DNA of 34,404 bases from NCBI GenBank assembly GCA_000934455.1, contig KN882380.1, positions 182,619 to 217,022 on the forward strand, written 5' to 3'. Below, one piece after another: positions 12,147 to 21,587 of the stretch. How positions within the stretch are numbered: the first letter of the stretch is position 1; the number at the start of each line of letters is the position of its first letter. The position numbers and the translations under genes are program-made. The notes beneath the pieces are model-generated. The model was not told where the DNA came from. It saw only the letters and a list, made by a program, of their open reading frames with translations, and did not search any database. The stretch comes from Apostichopus parvimensis (Eukaryota > Echinodermata > Holothuroidea > Aspidochirotida > Stichopodidae).

Positions 12147-15100
12147 GTAAGGAAGGCAGTACAGTACATCATTCTTTGTGTACAATTCGTAAAACATTTG
12201 GTCATTGTCTAGTTTAATACTCCTCAATGTCTGGGAATAATTTAAAAGGAGCAAAAACTCCTAAAAACATGTTTAACCATCCCTCCTCCTCCCCCCCCCC
12301 CCAAAAAAAAAATTGTGTAATGGTCAACTTGTTGTTAAGCACCTCTTAACATTCAAACTTAGATCAAGGAAAGCTTCTTTGAAATATTTCAGCAGTTATT
12401 AGCTCATTGAACAGTTAGGAAGCCTTACTGATGACTTTTACTTAATGACTTGGAAAGGTTAATGAATGATTGCAAAACAATGAAATAAGTTCATCTGTGC
12501 GGGGAATATAACAGCTCCTTTCACCATAAAAACAAACTTGTGTCTGGGGAGGGGGGAGGGGGTTTTGTAAAAACCTGTGACGTCATGGAACCGCTAGTAT
12601 CTGAACCCATTTTATACTCTCTTTTTGTCATCTTTTCATATTTCCAATGTAGAATGTGACCAGTGTTGATTTTAAACCAATGCTATCATTACTGTACTGT
12701 AGGTCATGTAACATGGCTCAATAGTTTTAGATTCGGCATTTGCAAGACCAATCTCCATCACAGAAAAATAAACATTTTGTAGTAAAATATCGAAGGAAAG
12801 AAAAAGAAAAGAGTGACGCACATGATGTGGCTCGATGATGTCTTTGTTGGACTTGATCAAGTCTTCTGCCATGAGTCTGAAGAAACACTATTAAATCTGT
12901 GATATTTCGTAGTAAAGTAGATGGAGTAAGACACTCTAGTATGTATTTCTTAACTGTTTGGGGAAGTCGTCGTTCATCAGAGTTATCATCTATGGCATAC
13001 TGTACGGTAGAATTAACATTGATGGTAAGGGTCTGTGTCTAACACCTTTATGGTCAGTACTACAGTGTTGATAAGAGTCTAGCTATTGTTTCCGTTTTAC
13101 AAGACCTCTAATCTTCTTTTAATGTATTCGTCATTCTGATTTATATCCTTTCCCTGTATGGGTATTTGCCTATTTGGACAGAAGGTCAGAGAGTACGTCG
13201 GAGTAGCATTTAATCCCAAGGTTTCCTTTCATTCTGAGGGTCGGATAATCCCCCCCCCTTGCCTCTCACCCCCTCCCGCCTCTTCTCACCATGTTTCACT
13301 CTCTCTCCTCTACGTCTCAGGACAGTGCCTTAACCAGTCTTTCACGAGAAGAGCTGTTACGAAGAACGGCAGAGTACAATGCAGAAACGGGACAGAAAAT
13401 ATTGAAAGTGGTACGTGATCATTGTATGGAGTGTTTTGAGTGGGGCCAGGCAGGGTGAACGGGTTGGGCCAGGCAGGGGAACGGGTGGGAACATAATGTG
13501 AGTGGTAGAAGATGTAAGCCCGGGATGGAAAGTTACCTGATCTGTGTGTTAATCGTTACTGAGAAATGAATATCCAGAAACATTGGACGGAACTTTGGTC
13601 ACGCCTTGAACCTTGTTTCATTGGTAAACTTTTGCCATGAGCAACCGTCAACATAAATTTGGGGATGTATTTTTAGGAGTAGACTCTAGAGGTGTATGAT
13701 TGTCCATTATTTCTCTGAAATTAAACTTAATATTTCTATAACAGAGAACAGGCAATTGGTTCCCTTTACAAAGAAATGCACTACAAGTTTTCTTTTTCAC
13801 AACTGTTATAAATCTACCCAACTGAAACAGTATTTCATGGTGTCGATGACTTAAAGAAAAAGAAAAAAAAAGGAGGAAACTTAAGTATCAGCAAAGCTTC
13901 GTCATGAAATTTGACAAAGTTGAAGGTGATTTTTTGACAATTTTTGGATTATTTCCTAACTTCAAAGAGAGAGGAAAGAAAAGAAAACTGCTAGCAAACT
14001 GCTTAATAGCTAATGCAAAAAGCCTGTTTAGGTAAATATTTATTTTTATTCCTCACTTATTAATTTTGTCAGGAACCGGATGAAGGTACAGGGTTCTTCG
14101 GCCCTCTCGAAGTCTATTTCAACCTCTCAAGGCCAGTCAGTATCAAGTCGGGCTCCCCTGTTCCAACCTTCTGTAATTCCCTGAAGCGCTACGACCACAG
14201 TGTAGACGTCACAAGAAGGCGGACGTCATTCTTCTTCCCAAAGGCTCAAGTGGAGGTAAGAGGAGGGCCAGTGAATAAGTAAACAGAAATAAGAGACGAT
14301 GGAAGGCATGCCCAAGACAGCAGTGAAATTGAATATGCTAGCTTTACCTATCTCACCAGAAAAAAATGACACTCCAAAGAACTGAGTTCAAACCTCGATC
14401 CATTCTCCCTATTGCAACTCCAAAAGCCAAGATACTGGCATGCATTCTTCCGTTTCATGTCTTTTGGCCTGGAGTGTCTTGAAGTGATTAAATGATCTTT
14501 AATATATATAGTATCTTGTTATCTCTTTAACTACAGCTGCATTTTGTATTGGTCTGAGGCGGTGTATTATGCCCACCTAATCTGGTATCTGAATCACTCT
14601 CCATGGTACCAATAGATCGTGGTGAAATGAAAGCAAACATTGTAGAATTAAAGTCATTCACATCTTTGATGTAAAAATAAAATACAAACCAAATATTATT
14701 AGTCATCACTTGACGTAATAAAAATGCCCAAAAAGACCAGCTTCCAGAATAAGTTTGTCGATTGCTAAATATAGTTACGGTCACCTAACAAATCCCTCAG
14801 TATTATGATCTATCTACGATGCCTGTTGCGTCAATTCGCTGTCATCGGTGTGTCTACCACATTCAACCAGCAAATATGGTTTTAGCCTTTAGTTTTACCT
14901 AAACTGTTATTAGGGAAGACAGTAAGGTAAAAGAAAGATGAGTAGACAGATAGGAGTAGGAAGGATAATTAAGGAAAATCTTTCTGTTTTCCCACAAAGT
15001 ATTTAGATTGAGAACTAAATCAACCTCCCCCACCCCTCCCTCCCCAAATAAAAGATCTCATTTTCAAGAATGCACCTGTTAATTATTTTTTCTGTTTTAT

Positions 15101-18061
15101 GAGAGTTACCCAGTGTCTTTTCGTACGATTGTATCCGAATGTGATCTTACTTAGAAGGTAACCTGTACCTTGTGTTTTAGGCTTATCACCCCCCTCCCCC
15201 TCCCCTACCCCTACCCCTTCCCCCTACCCCTTCCCCCATAGTACAACAAAGACAGAAAGGGTAAAAAGAAATTGTTACTAATGTAGCACAGTAGTTCCAT
15301 AATATCTCATAGGTGACACTCGAAAAGGTCACCGGTATCGTCATAAGTGGTTCATGGAAACTTATTACTTCCGTGGATTTTGTGCACTTTTATCTCGCTA
15401 TCATTTCCTTAATTGCGTGTTTCATAAGACCATCCATCGATAGAAAAAAAAGAAAAGAAAAGAAGTCCCCGGACGTAAGGTCAAGGTTGTGAAATGATAA
15501 CCAATATATACGTTTATACACTGGTACAGTAGCTTGGAAAAGTGTTGTAATAGGTAGGGTGTTATATAGACTTTTTCTCATAAACAGTTTGGTATTTTAG
15601 AGTTGACATGTGTATAGACCAGATTCCCTTGGGAAAAAAATATCTCTGTTATATACAGTAGCCATAGCTGGTAAATAGTATACACCTGGTATATGCTAAG
15701 CATCATGTTGGTTAGCATCATGTTTGATCTCTAGAGTAAGGCAAAATATGTCATCAAAAACAGAACTAGTATTGTTCGAAACAGGTGACAAACGCCTACA
15801 GTGGAATTATGACCTTCCTTACCGGTTTCGAACCTCTGGACATACAATCAGCGTCCATGGCCTAGTTGGTTAGGGTGTCCGCGTACAAAGCGGGAGGCCC
15901 GGGTTCGAATCCCGGTGGAGGCTGGAAGTTTTTTCACTATATATATATATGCTAATTTAATTAATTTAGGAATATATATATATGTATATATATGTATATA
16001 TATATGCTTATTTAATTAATTTAGATATATATATATGTTAATTTATTCACTTTTTGTTGGTTTTTCTCAGTCACTTCACATAACCAGCGAGACTACATCG
16101 CAAGAGGTCATTGACTGTCTGCTGAAGCGGTACAAGCTCATCGATAACCCGCACAAATTTGCCTTGTTTGAGAGAACAGAGAAAGATGGCGAAGGTGAGT
16201 CTTACACAGGCCAGAGTACATTAAGCTTTGAATGGTTTGAATTACTTAGCGAGACCATAATCAGAATGGTTGTGTGTTTTTCAGGAAGGGGGGGGGGGGG
16301 ATGAGGCTGGGATACTCTTTAAATTTATCAAACTCTGTGATCTGCGATGTTACTGCTTCCACAAAATTCCCTCTCCATCAGACAAGGGTAAGGGATTTTG
16401 AAATGCTTTAATAAGTGAGAGAGAGTAAACATGCTAATTTACTAAATTTGGGGAAGTATTAATATGCTAATTTATTCACCTTTGGTATTCATCACCCACC
16501 ATCCTTAAGTCACTCATCACATATCCAGAGAGTCAAAATAAACGTCGTTCATAATTTGATTATAATCGGGTTTTAACTGAAGAGTAGTGGCATCGAAAAT
16601 CCTTCTTCCGACTTTGAATAGGTTACCTAAAATGTGCAAATAGAAATATTAGACCATTCTGTGTTCCTCAACTCAATGGTGCACCTCTAAATAATAGCAG
16701 AGAAATGTGCGAGAGACAGGCAATCTCTGACAGGTTTGACAGGATTGAAAAGGGGGCAAAGTTCATTAGGACAACATTTCAAAAGGGATTCCAGATTCCC
16801 AGATGGAATTAACAGTTGAGATGTTGTGTCTATTCATCTTGGCTCACATCTCAGACTGATGTGAAAGGAGATGGGATGATGATGCATCGGTAGTGACAGC
16901 TTTCTCTAAATTGTGTGGCATTAATTATGGTTTTTTACTTTCTCAGTTCTAATGCGTAAACTGGAGGACGAGGATACCCCTTTGATGAATGTTCTCTTCT
17001 GGGGGCCAAACAACACGGAGAAGAGCATGGAACTGAGAGAGAACGAAACCGGCATCGTTCAGGTAAGAATCAAAACAGGCCTCGTCAACAAATCCCACAG
17101 GGGGGCCAAGGGTTTCATATTATTATTATTATTACACCGGTGCTTATATAGCGCAAAATCCCAGGGTTCAATGCCCTTAACAAAACAAATGCAAAATACG
17201 AAAATACAAATGAACATATATAGCACGTTATTGCTCTACGGGTCTGATTGTTGTCAAAATTGTAATTTCTGCGAGTAGATGGAAGACAACCGACTGAGAA
17301 ATAGGTAAACAAATTTGAACGTGACTTGAACGGATGGATCTTCGGCAATTGCGGTAAATTTCAGTAGTTTACATACCGTTGTTTTCACTTAAAAGTTTTG
17401 TCGGAATCTAAATTAGTCCTCGTTATCTCTGCGTTTCTCAGAAAAGTCCAGCTTGTCGTGTTCGGATCTAGCGTTGTCACCGGTGCAACAGTCATGTACC
17501 GACACTATAAATTTCATCCCCGCCGAAAAGGTACCATTAGCCGGTGACACGCCTCAACAGTTTATTGGAAACACGACTTCAGCCCCGACTCTCTCATATG
17601 CAATAAATAGGCTAGGATACAGAGCCGCTTTGAAACCGTGACACGTCTAGGATAATGGTTTACCGTTCCCGTCCTGCAAAATCAACTCCCGATGCTGTTA
17701 ACATCTGTATGGACTTCGATGCATAAAATCGTTAACAACAATACACTGCACGTATTCGGGCACGTGTTGGCGACGAGAGAAATAGGACCTGCTTGCTTCG
17801 AGGCCATAAAGCCTCAAATTTCCAATTATGATCATGATTAAACATGTGCGATCGCTTAACCGTTCTCGTTTTCATTCATTTCTCGCTCCGTAGTGGGAAG
17901 CTTTCACCGTCCCCGAGTTGGACAACTTTCTGAAAATCCTGGAGAAGGAAGAGGATGAGTACATCGAGCAAGTCAAGAAGAAGTACAACCAATATCAGAC
18001 GGCCCTCCAAGACGCACTCAGATCGGCAACATCTCCAGACAAAGAAGAAGAAGTAGAATAA
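12016..18061 (+). CDS. RASSF1/5-like: RASSF1/3/5-class Ras-association (C1-RA-SARAH) protein, 3' six exons, 5' incomplete
   Basis: Six exons (12016-12146, 13321-13410, 14073-14255, 16071-16194, 16947-17062, 17894-18061) join with compatible phases and GT-AG borders into about 269 residues ending in TAA. Order: second half of a C1 zinc finger (visible residues 1-18, CKYTCHFKC...C); linker; Ras-association domain opening near GFFGPLEVYFNLSRPVS, with the family hallmark RRRTSFFFPK (about 123-132) and NPHKFALFER (about 159-168); then a C-terminal SARAH helix (about 215-260, starting WEAFTVPELDNFLKILEKEE). By family knowledge, RA binds GTP-loaded Ras/Rap proteins and SARAH pairs with MST1/2 (Hippo) kinases, giving a cytoplasmic or microtubule-associated scaffold. 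The SARAH segment and LRENETG resemble RASSF5 slightly more than RASSF1 from memory, so paralogue assignment is open. No start codon or first C1 half is visible; they lie upstream or in an unrecognised exon. Confidence 0.95.
12147..13320 (+). other. RASSF intron
   Basis: A GT-AG intron of 1174 bases. It contains a 12-base poly(C) run (12291-12302) and a G-rich tract near 12547. The minus open frame at 12672-12872 has no recognisable features. Confidence 0.85.
13321..13410 (+). CDS. RASSF1/5-like: RASSF exon b: linker between C1 and RA
   Basis: This phase-0 exon of 30 codons has acceptor TACGTCTCAG and donor GTACGT. It reads DSALTSLSREELLRRTAEYN and onward, equivalent to the vertebrate linker helix of the form LSxxEIxxKIxEYN just before the RA domain. 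A longer open frame across the acceptor (13158-13418) uses another frame and is a shadow. Confidence 0.9.
13411..14072 (+). other. RASSF intron
   Basis: A GT-AG intron of 662 bases. Nothing recognised apart from a short duplication, GGGCCAGGCAGGG, at about 13443-13480. Confidence 0.85.
14073..14255 (+). CDS. RASSF1/5-like: RASSF exon c: start of Ras-association domain
   Basis: This phase-0 exon of 61 codons has acceptor TTTTGTCAG and donor GTAAGA. It encodes TGFFGPLEVYFNLSRPVSI, equivalent to the first RA beta strand, and then RRRTSFFFPKAQVE, the conserved basic stretch and second strand of RASSF RA domains. The segment between them (about 20 residues with NSLKRYDHS) is family-variable. Confidence 0.95.
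15188..15237 (-). repeat. CCCCT/CCCCTA tract; G-quadruplex potential on minus strand
   Basis: About eight C runs of four to six are separated by T, TA or TT, in the intron before RASSF exon d. The unit resembles degenerate CCCCTA repeats but is short and interstitial. Confidence 0.8.
15851..15923 (+). tRNA. tRNA-like element, anticodon loop ACA (pseudogene or SINE head)
   Basis: The 73 bases fold as a cloverleaf. The acceptor GCGTCCA pairs with TGGAGGC (one G-G mismatch), and the D arm is GCC/GGG-like. The anticodon stem TCCGC/GCGGG (one T-G pair) has a 7-base loop, U33 and anticodon ACA. The T arm CCGGG-TTCGAAT-CCCGG is perfect. A run of six T begins ten bases after the end, as for a Pol III terminator. 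ACA would read Cys UGU codons, which animals normally decode with GCA, so a functional tRNA-Cys is unlikely. It sits sense-oriented in the RASSF intron, just before an (AT)n tract, which fits a tRNA-derived SINE or tRNA pseudogene. Confidence 0.6.
15938..16035. repeat. AT-rich microsatellite cluster with repeated unit
   Basis: Three (AT)n/(TATG) blocks are separated by two near-identical copies of GCTAATTTAATTAATTTAG and GCTTATTTAATTAATTTAG. Related words (ATGCTAATTTATTCACC) recur at about 16470 after the next exon. It directly follows the tRNA-like element and may be its tail. Confidence 0.75.
16071..16194 (+). CDS. RASSF1/5-like: RASSF exon d: core of RA domain
   Basis: The acceptor is GTTTTTCTCAG and the donor GTGAGT. 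The exon has 41 codons plus one base. SLHITSETTSQEVIDCLLKR is followed by DNPHKFALFERTEKDGE, the most conserved RA block of RASSF proteins. Reading through the donor gives the longer open frame 16035-16304, which is not biological coding. Confidence 0.96.
16195..16946 (+). other. RASSF intron
   Basis: A GT-AG intron of 752 bases with a 13-base poly(G) run at 16288-16300. Confidence 0.85.
16947..17062 (+). CDS. RASSF1/5-like: RASSF exon e: C-terminal RA segment
   Basis: The acceptor is ACTTTCTCAG and the donor GTAAGA. The first two bases complete a split Val codon. It reads LMRKLEDEDTPLMNVLFWGP then ELRENETGIVQ, matching the vertebrate pattern (KL..DE.PL.LRLLAGP...KENETGEV). It is less conserved than exon d: the usual LAGP is FWGP here and the strand before ENETG is altered. 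Confidence 0.94.
17063..17893 (+). other. RASSF intron with SINE-tail remnant and CpG-rich 3' part
   Basis: A GT-AG intron of 831 bases. The part from about 17440 is CpG-rich and low in homopolymers. A strong-looking acceptor ends at 17441 (CTGCGTTTCTCAG), discussed as a possible alternative exon. Confidence 0.8.
17117..17180 (-). mobile_element. Remnant SINE/LINE 3' tail (GCGCTATATAAG...(TAA)n)
   Basis: Read on the minus strand, the end is GCGCTATATAAGCACCGGTG followed by (TAA)n. This closely resembles the shared 3' tail of many deuterostome SINEs and L2-like LINEs (GCGCTATATAAAT...(TTA)n). Only the tail is recognisable. The part to the right (AAATCCCAGGGTTCAATGCC on plus) is unassigned. 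Confidence 0.5.
17894..18061 (+). CDS. RASSF1/5-like: RASSF exon f: SARAH domain and stop
   Basis: The acceptor is CGCTCCGTAG. This phase-0 exon has 55 codons plus TAA. WEAFTVPELDNFLKILEKEE followed by an amphipathic Glu/Lys-rich helix with QVKKKYNQYQTALQDAL matches the SARAH (Salvador-RASSF-Hippo) dimerisation helix. The tail SPDKEEEVE is acidic and species-specific. The length fits the last exon of RASSF1/5 genes. Confidence 0.96.
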   Translation, partial: WEAFTVPELDNFLKILEKEEDEYIEQVKKKYNQYQTALQDALRSATSPDKEEEVE

Positions 18062-18490
18062 GGCAAGGAGGGGGGCGTAGGACAGTGAGGAGGAGGAGGA
18101 GGAGGAGGAGGAGGATACGTGTCCGGTTATGCATGTCTATCAAACGACAGGTATTCACTAGCAAGACAAGAAAACAAGGAAAAATCGCTGTGTGAATGGG
18201 TCGCCGTCTGTGGTAGAGAATTGGCAAGGATGACAGGGAGGGGGGGGGGGGGGGGAGGCAGGGAGGTTTTGTTCAGACCATAAGAGCGGAAAGATGGGTT
18301 GAAACTTTATAGGGGAAATCCAAATCTAGCAAAAAGTTTGATAATTTCATTTGGTATTATTGATGGGATCTGTGAGGTATGGAGAAGGGTATGCACAACA
18401 AGTAAAATAATACTTTCAACATTTTTCGTTCGAGTCTAGTCAAGATAAATTCTTGGGGAAAGAATGGAATAAAATCTGCCAGTCTTTTCA
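18062..18490 (+). other. Putative RASSF 3' UTR
   Basis: Non-coding sequence follows the stop. It holds a (GAG/AGG)n tract at about 18087-18115 and a 16-base poly(G) run at 18240-18255. It probably ends just after the AATAAA at 18468. The true cleavage site is not visible from sequence. Confidence 0.55.
18468..18473 (+). terminator. Polyadenylation signal AATAAA for the RASSF gene
   Basis: This is the first canonical AATAAA after the RASSF stop, about 410 bases downstream. A T-rich stretch (TTTGTTATTTTATC) lies about 50 bases further on, as expected for a downstream element. Later AATAAA copies (20425, about 22263) could serve longer isoforms. Confidence 0.55.
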
Positions 18491-20426
18491 ACAGTAAATG
18501 AGACACCTTTGCTGCAATTTGTTATTTTATCATATTGTGATTATAAAGTACATTTGGATTTTTTCCCCTCTCATCAAACTCACCTTGTGTTTTTTTCTTT
18601 TCTCTGATGTTTCATAGTTTTCCTAGCAATTTGCAATACTTAAATCTGGCTACCTTACTGGATGTGAATAATTGCCAGTTGTCATTAACTAGAATTTTGA
18701 CAGAATATTTCGTTTCAAATTTCTCTGCCATTAGTAAGAGGAACCATGTAAGCAACTTTTAGACCCCCCACTGTCCTGTTCTCCCATCGTCACAGTAACG
18801 TTAGGTTAAACGTACTATCGACAGTGATATTCAAAGTTTCTGAAAGGTGGATTTAGCCACTGAGGGTCCCCTTGGACTGGAAAATGTGTTACGTGATAAA
18901 TTCAAATCAGTTTCCCTCCTTCCCTTTCCCCTCCCTAGCTGAAGAGGAGCTGATTAAGTAGTAGTAGCATTGCTATCTTTCCGACATGTTTTTTATTTTT
19001 TTCCTTTACATTTTTTTTCATTTTCAATTTCAGTATTTTTTCCAACTTGAACTACCAGATCTTACAAAATTTCATGTTTCTTGTGTTATAAATGTGATTG
19101 CTTCACTTGTTTGCTGTGCCGACCAAACTGATCTTAGGGAGCAAATGTTTTGGTTATGTGTGTGTGTTTGTTTCCTTTTTTTCTTGCTTTCTCTCTTAAA
19201 GTTTTTGATGTTTATTTTCATCTTTGGACTGTGTGTGTATTGAGACTTCATTTCTTTCTTAGCATTAGGTATTCTTAGCAAAGTTGGTGCATGTGTCTGT
19301 CTGTGTGTGAGTGTGTTTGCTAAATCTTTGAGGGTTTGTTTTGAATGATTGGTTTGAGAATATAGCATTTTTTGCATTGAAGCCGAAGGTTTCCTTCCAT
19401 ACCCACAAAATTGGCCTCGCTGTGTGTTGTTTCAATTAAAAAACAAACAAATTTGTGTGTGTGTTTGAATCTGTGTTCCCTGTGAGCTTTCAAACAGATA
19501 CCATTTATACTAGCAAATTTGTTATAACTTCAAGGAAGATATTAATCACTCGCTAATTTATAATATCTGTGGCAAAGCGAAAAATCTAGGTATGAGTCGA
19601 TGGAGTTTCTCTGAATGATACTCACCAGGTTTGGCAAAACGACTGCAAACTAAATATCGATGTAAAAAAATGCTGTGTTCAAGCGTCGAGCAAGTTTGGA
19701 AGATTGCACTTTAAAAACGCCTTCAAACTTTCTTGTGATTTTAGAGGGCAAGGAATGCAAGAGTTGAGATGATTTCTACACCTGTAAAAACTTTGCAATC
19801 GTTACTAGGGCTAAGAGCAATTACGTTTTCTTCTTTCAAGTATACTATTCCGTCCTGTCGGTGAGACGTCACTACCGCAAACGTGTCCGTTCCGTTAGTG
19901 TCGCCCGACGATAGCTTTCCAATTGTAACACTACAGAACTCTGTTAGTAGAGAAAATCAAAGTGCGTAGGTACGCTGATTTTAACATGTATGTTTGTATG
20001 CAATCAGGATCGGGATAAGGTGGATGTGCGTGAGGATCAAAGGGGCTGCAGGTTTCTCCCTCAGAGAAATCGTAGAAAAAATCACAACGCTTTCAAAAAC
20101 CAGAAAAAAACAAAACAAAAATCAGATGAGTACATAAAGTACGTCTTTTATATAACTACAGCAGTCTGACCTACAGACTAGACTGGCTGTTCTCACCTCT
20201 TTCTGTTTGGTCGCAGAGATACCCTGGAAACTTCACGTTAGACCAACAGCCAATCAAATATTGGTATCGATGTTCGGCTTTCACTCTCAAGATTCCATAA
20301 TCTGAAACGTCGTGAAATTTCTCCGCCCCTACGATACTGAAATCCTGTCATTTTTATTAACGCACATCGTCCACATTGGCACGTGTCGGATTGGCAGAAC
20401 GAGAAAGCTTTATAGGTTTAAGGTAA

Positions 20427-20499
20427 TAAATGTGTATCGTAAGTGTGTATCATAAATGCGTATCGTAAATGCGTATCGTAAGAGTGTATCCTAAATGTG
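20427..20499. repeat. 13-bp minisatellite, about 5.6 units
   Basis: The units are TAAATGTGTATCG, TAAGTGTGTATCA, TAAATGCGTATCG (twice), TAAGAGTGTATCC and a partial TAAATGTG. The period is exactly 13 throughout. Confidence 0.9.
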
Positions 20500-21170
20500 A
20501 AATAGATCTAGTGTGAAATAATGATATGTACATACTTTGTACATTGAAAGGTTTTTTTTTTTTGTATGTTATATAAGAATGTAAAAACCATTTAAGCCAA
20601 TATTAAGTATTCAAGTTTATAACCTCGATTTAAGTAGTAAAGTACTAAGGAACCCTGCGAAGGTTATATCAGCTAGATGTGAGCAGTGCCTCTACCAACG
20701 TGTCATGTACTATTAAATCCACTAAATCGTATCTGAATTGCATCATAATACTGGGTTTAGTAGGTACGTCTACCCCAATACCTATCGCATTTATCTTGCA
20801 ACATGTTTTTCAAATTAATCAATGTCAAGAAAATCTCCAGGAGTTTGTTTTGAAATTTTGTGAATGTTAATGAGTGACTATTAAAAAATTAGTTTACTTT
20901 GGAGTTAATGGTTTACCTTTGGCTCAGGCATATATTGTGCACAAAAACAGTTTGGAATGTCGCTGTTGTTAATAGGAGGGATAAATAGGAGGGATTATAT
21001 AGTATAAATACAGAGGCTTGTCAAGTATTGTGTTTCTCGGAAGATGTAGGTAGCAGGACGGAGATATCGGGATGTACATTGATGAAAAGAATGAATACCA
21101 AATAGGATACTTATTTTGATAGGTTTCCACGGAGATATCAGTTTGCAAAGAAACCTCCTGGCAGTCGATT

Positions 21171-21587
21171 ATGTCACAATGTCATTTCAAACCTCTCAAG
21201 ATCTTCATGTGAGGATGTTTGATTGTTTCTTGAAGTGGTACTCACCCTTTCAACATCTTGTATTCAATGATGTTGAATTGTTTTGAAGCATCAACACCCG
21301 TTTCAGCATCAGTTTATGTCACAATGTCAATTTAAACCTTTCAAGATCTTCCTGTGAGGATGTTTGATTGTTTCTTGAAATGGTACTCACCCTTTCAACA
21401 CCTTGTATTTAATGATGTTGAATTGTTTTGAAGCATCAACACCCGTTTCAGCATCACTTTATGTCACAATGTCATTTAAACCTTTTCAAGATGTTCATGT
21501 GAGGATGCTTGATTGTCTGTTTAAATGGTATTCACCCTTTCGACACCTCGTATTTAACGACGTTGAATTGTTTTGAAGCATCAACAC
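21171..21587. repeat. 145-bp tandem repeat, about 2.9 copies
   Basis: Copies start at 21171, 21316 and 21461 with ATGTCACAATGTCA, exactly 145 bases apart, and share GTGAGGATG, TGATTGT, TCACCCTTTC, GTTGAATTGTTTTGAAGCATC and more. Degenerate echoes of the GATGTTGAATTGTT word continue to about 21780, suggesting an older, longer array. Confidence 0.92.

Larger units (their letters stand above)
14256..16070 (+). other. RASSF intron with tRNA-like insert
   Basis: A GT-AG intron of 1815 bases carrying the C-rich tract, the tRNA-like element and the AT microsatellite listed separately. Confidence 0.85.

Noticed and set aside
15851-15923. Functional tRNA-Cys gene
   Set aside because: The anticodon ACA and the acceptor mismatch argue for a SINE head or pseudogene instead.
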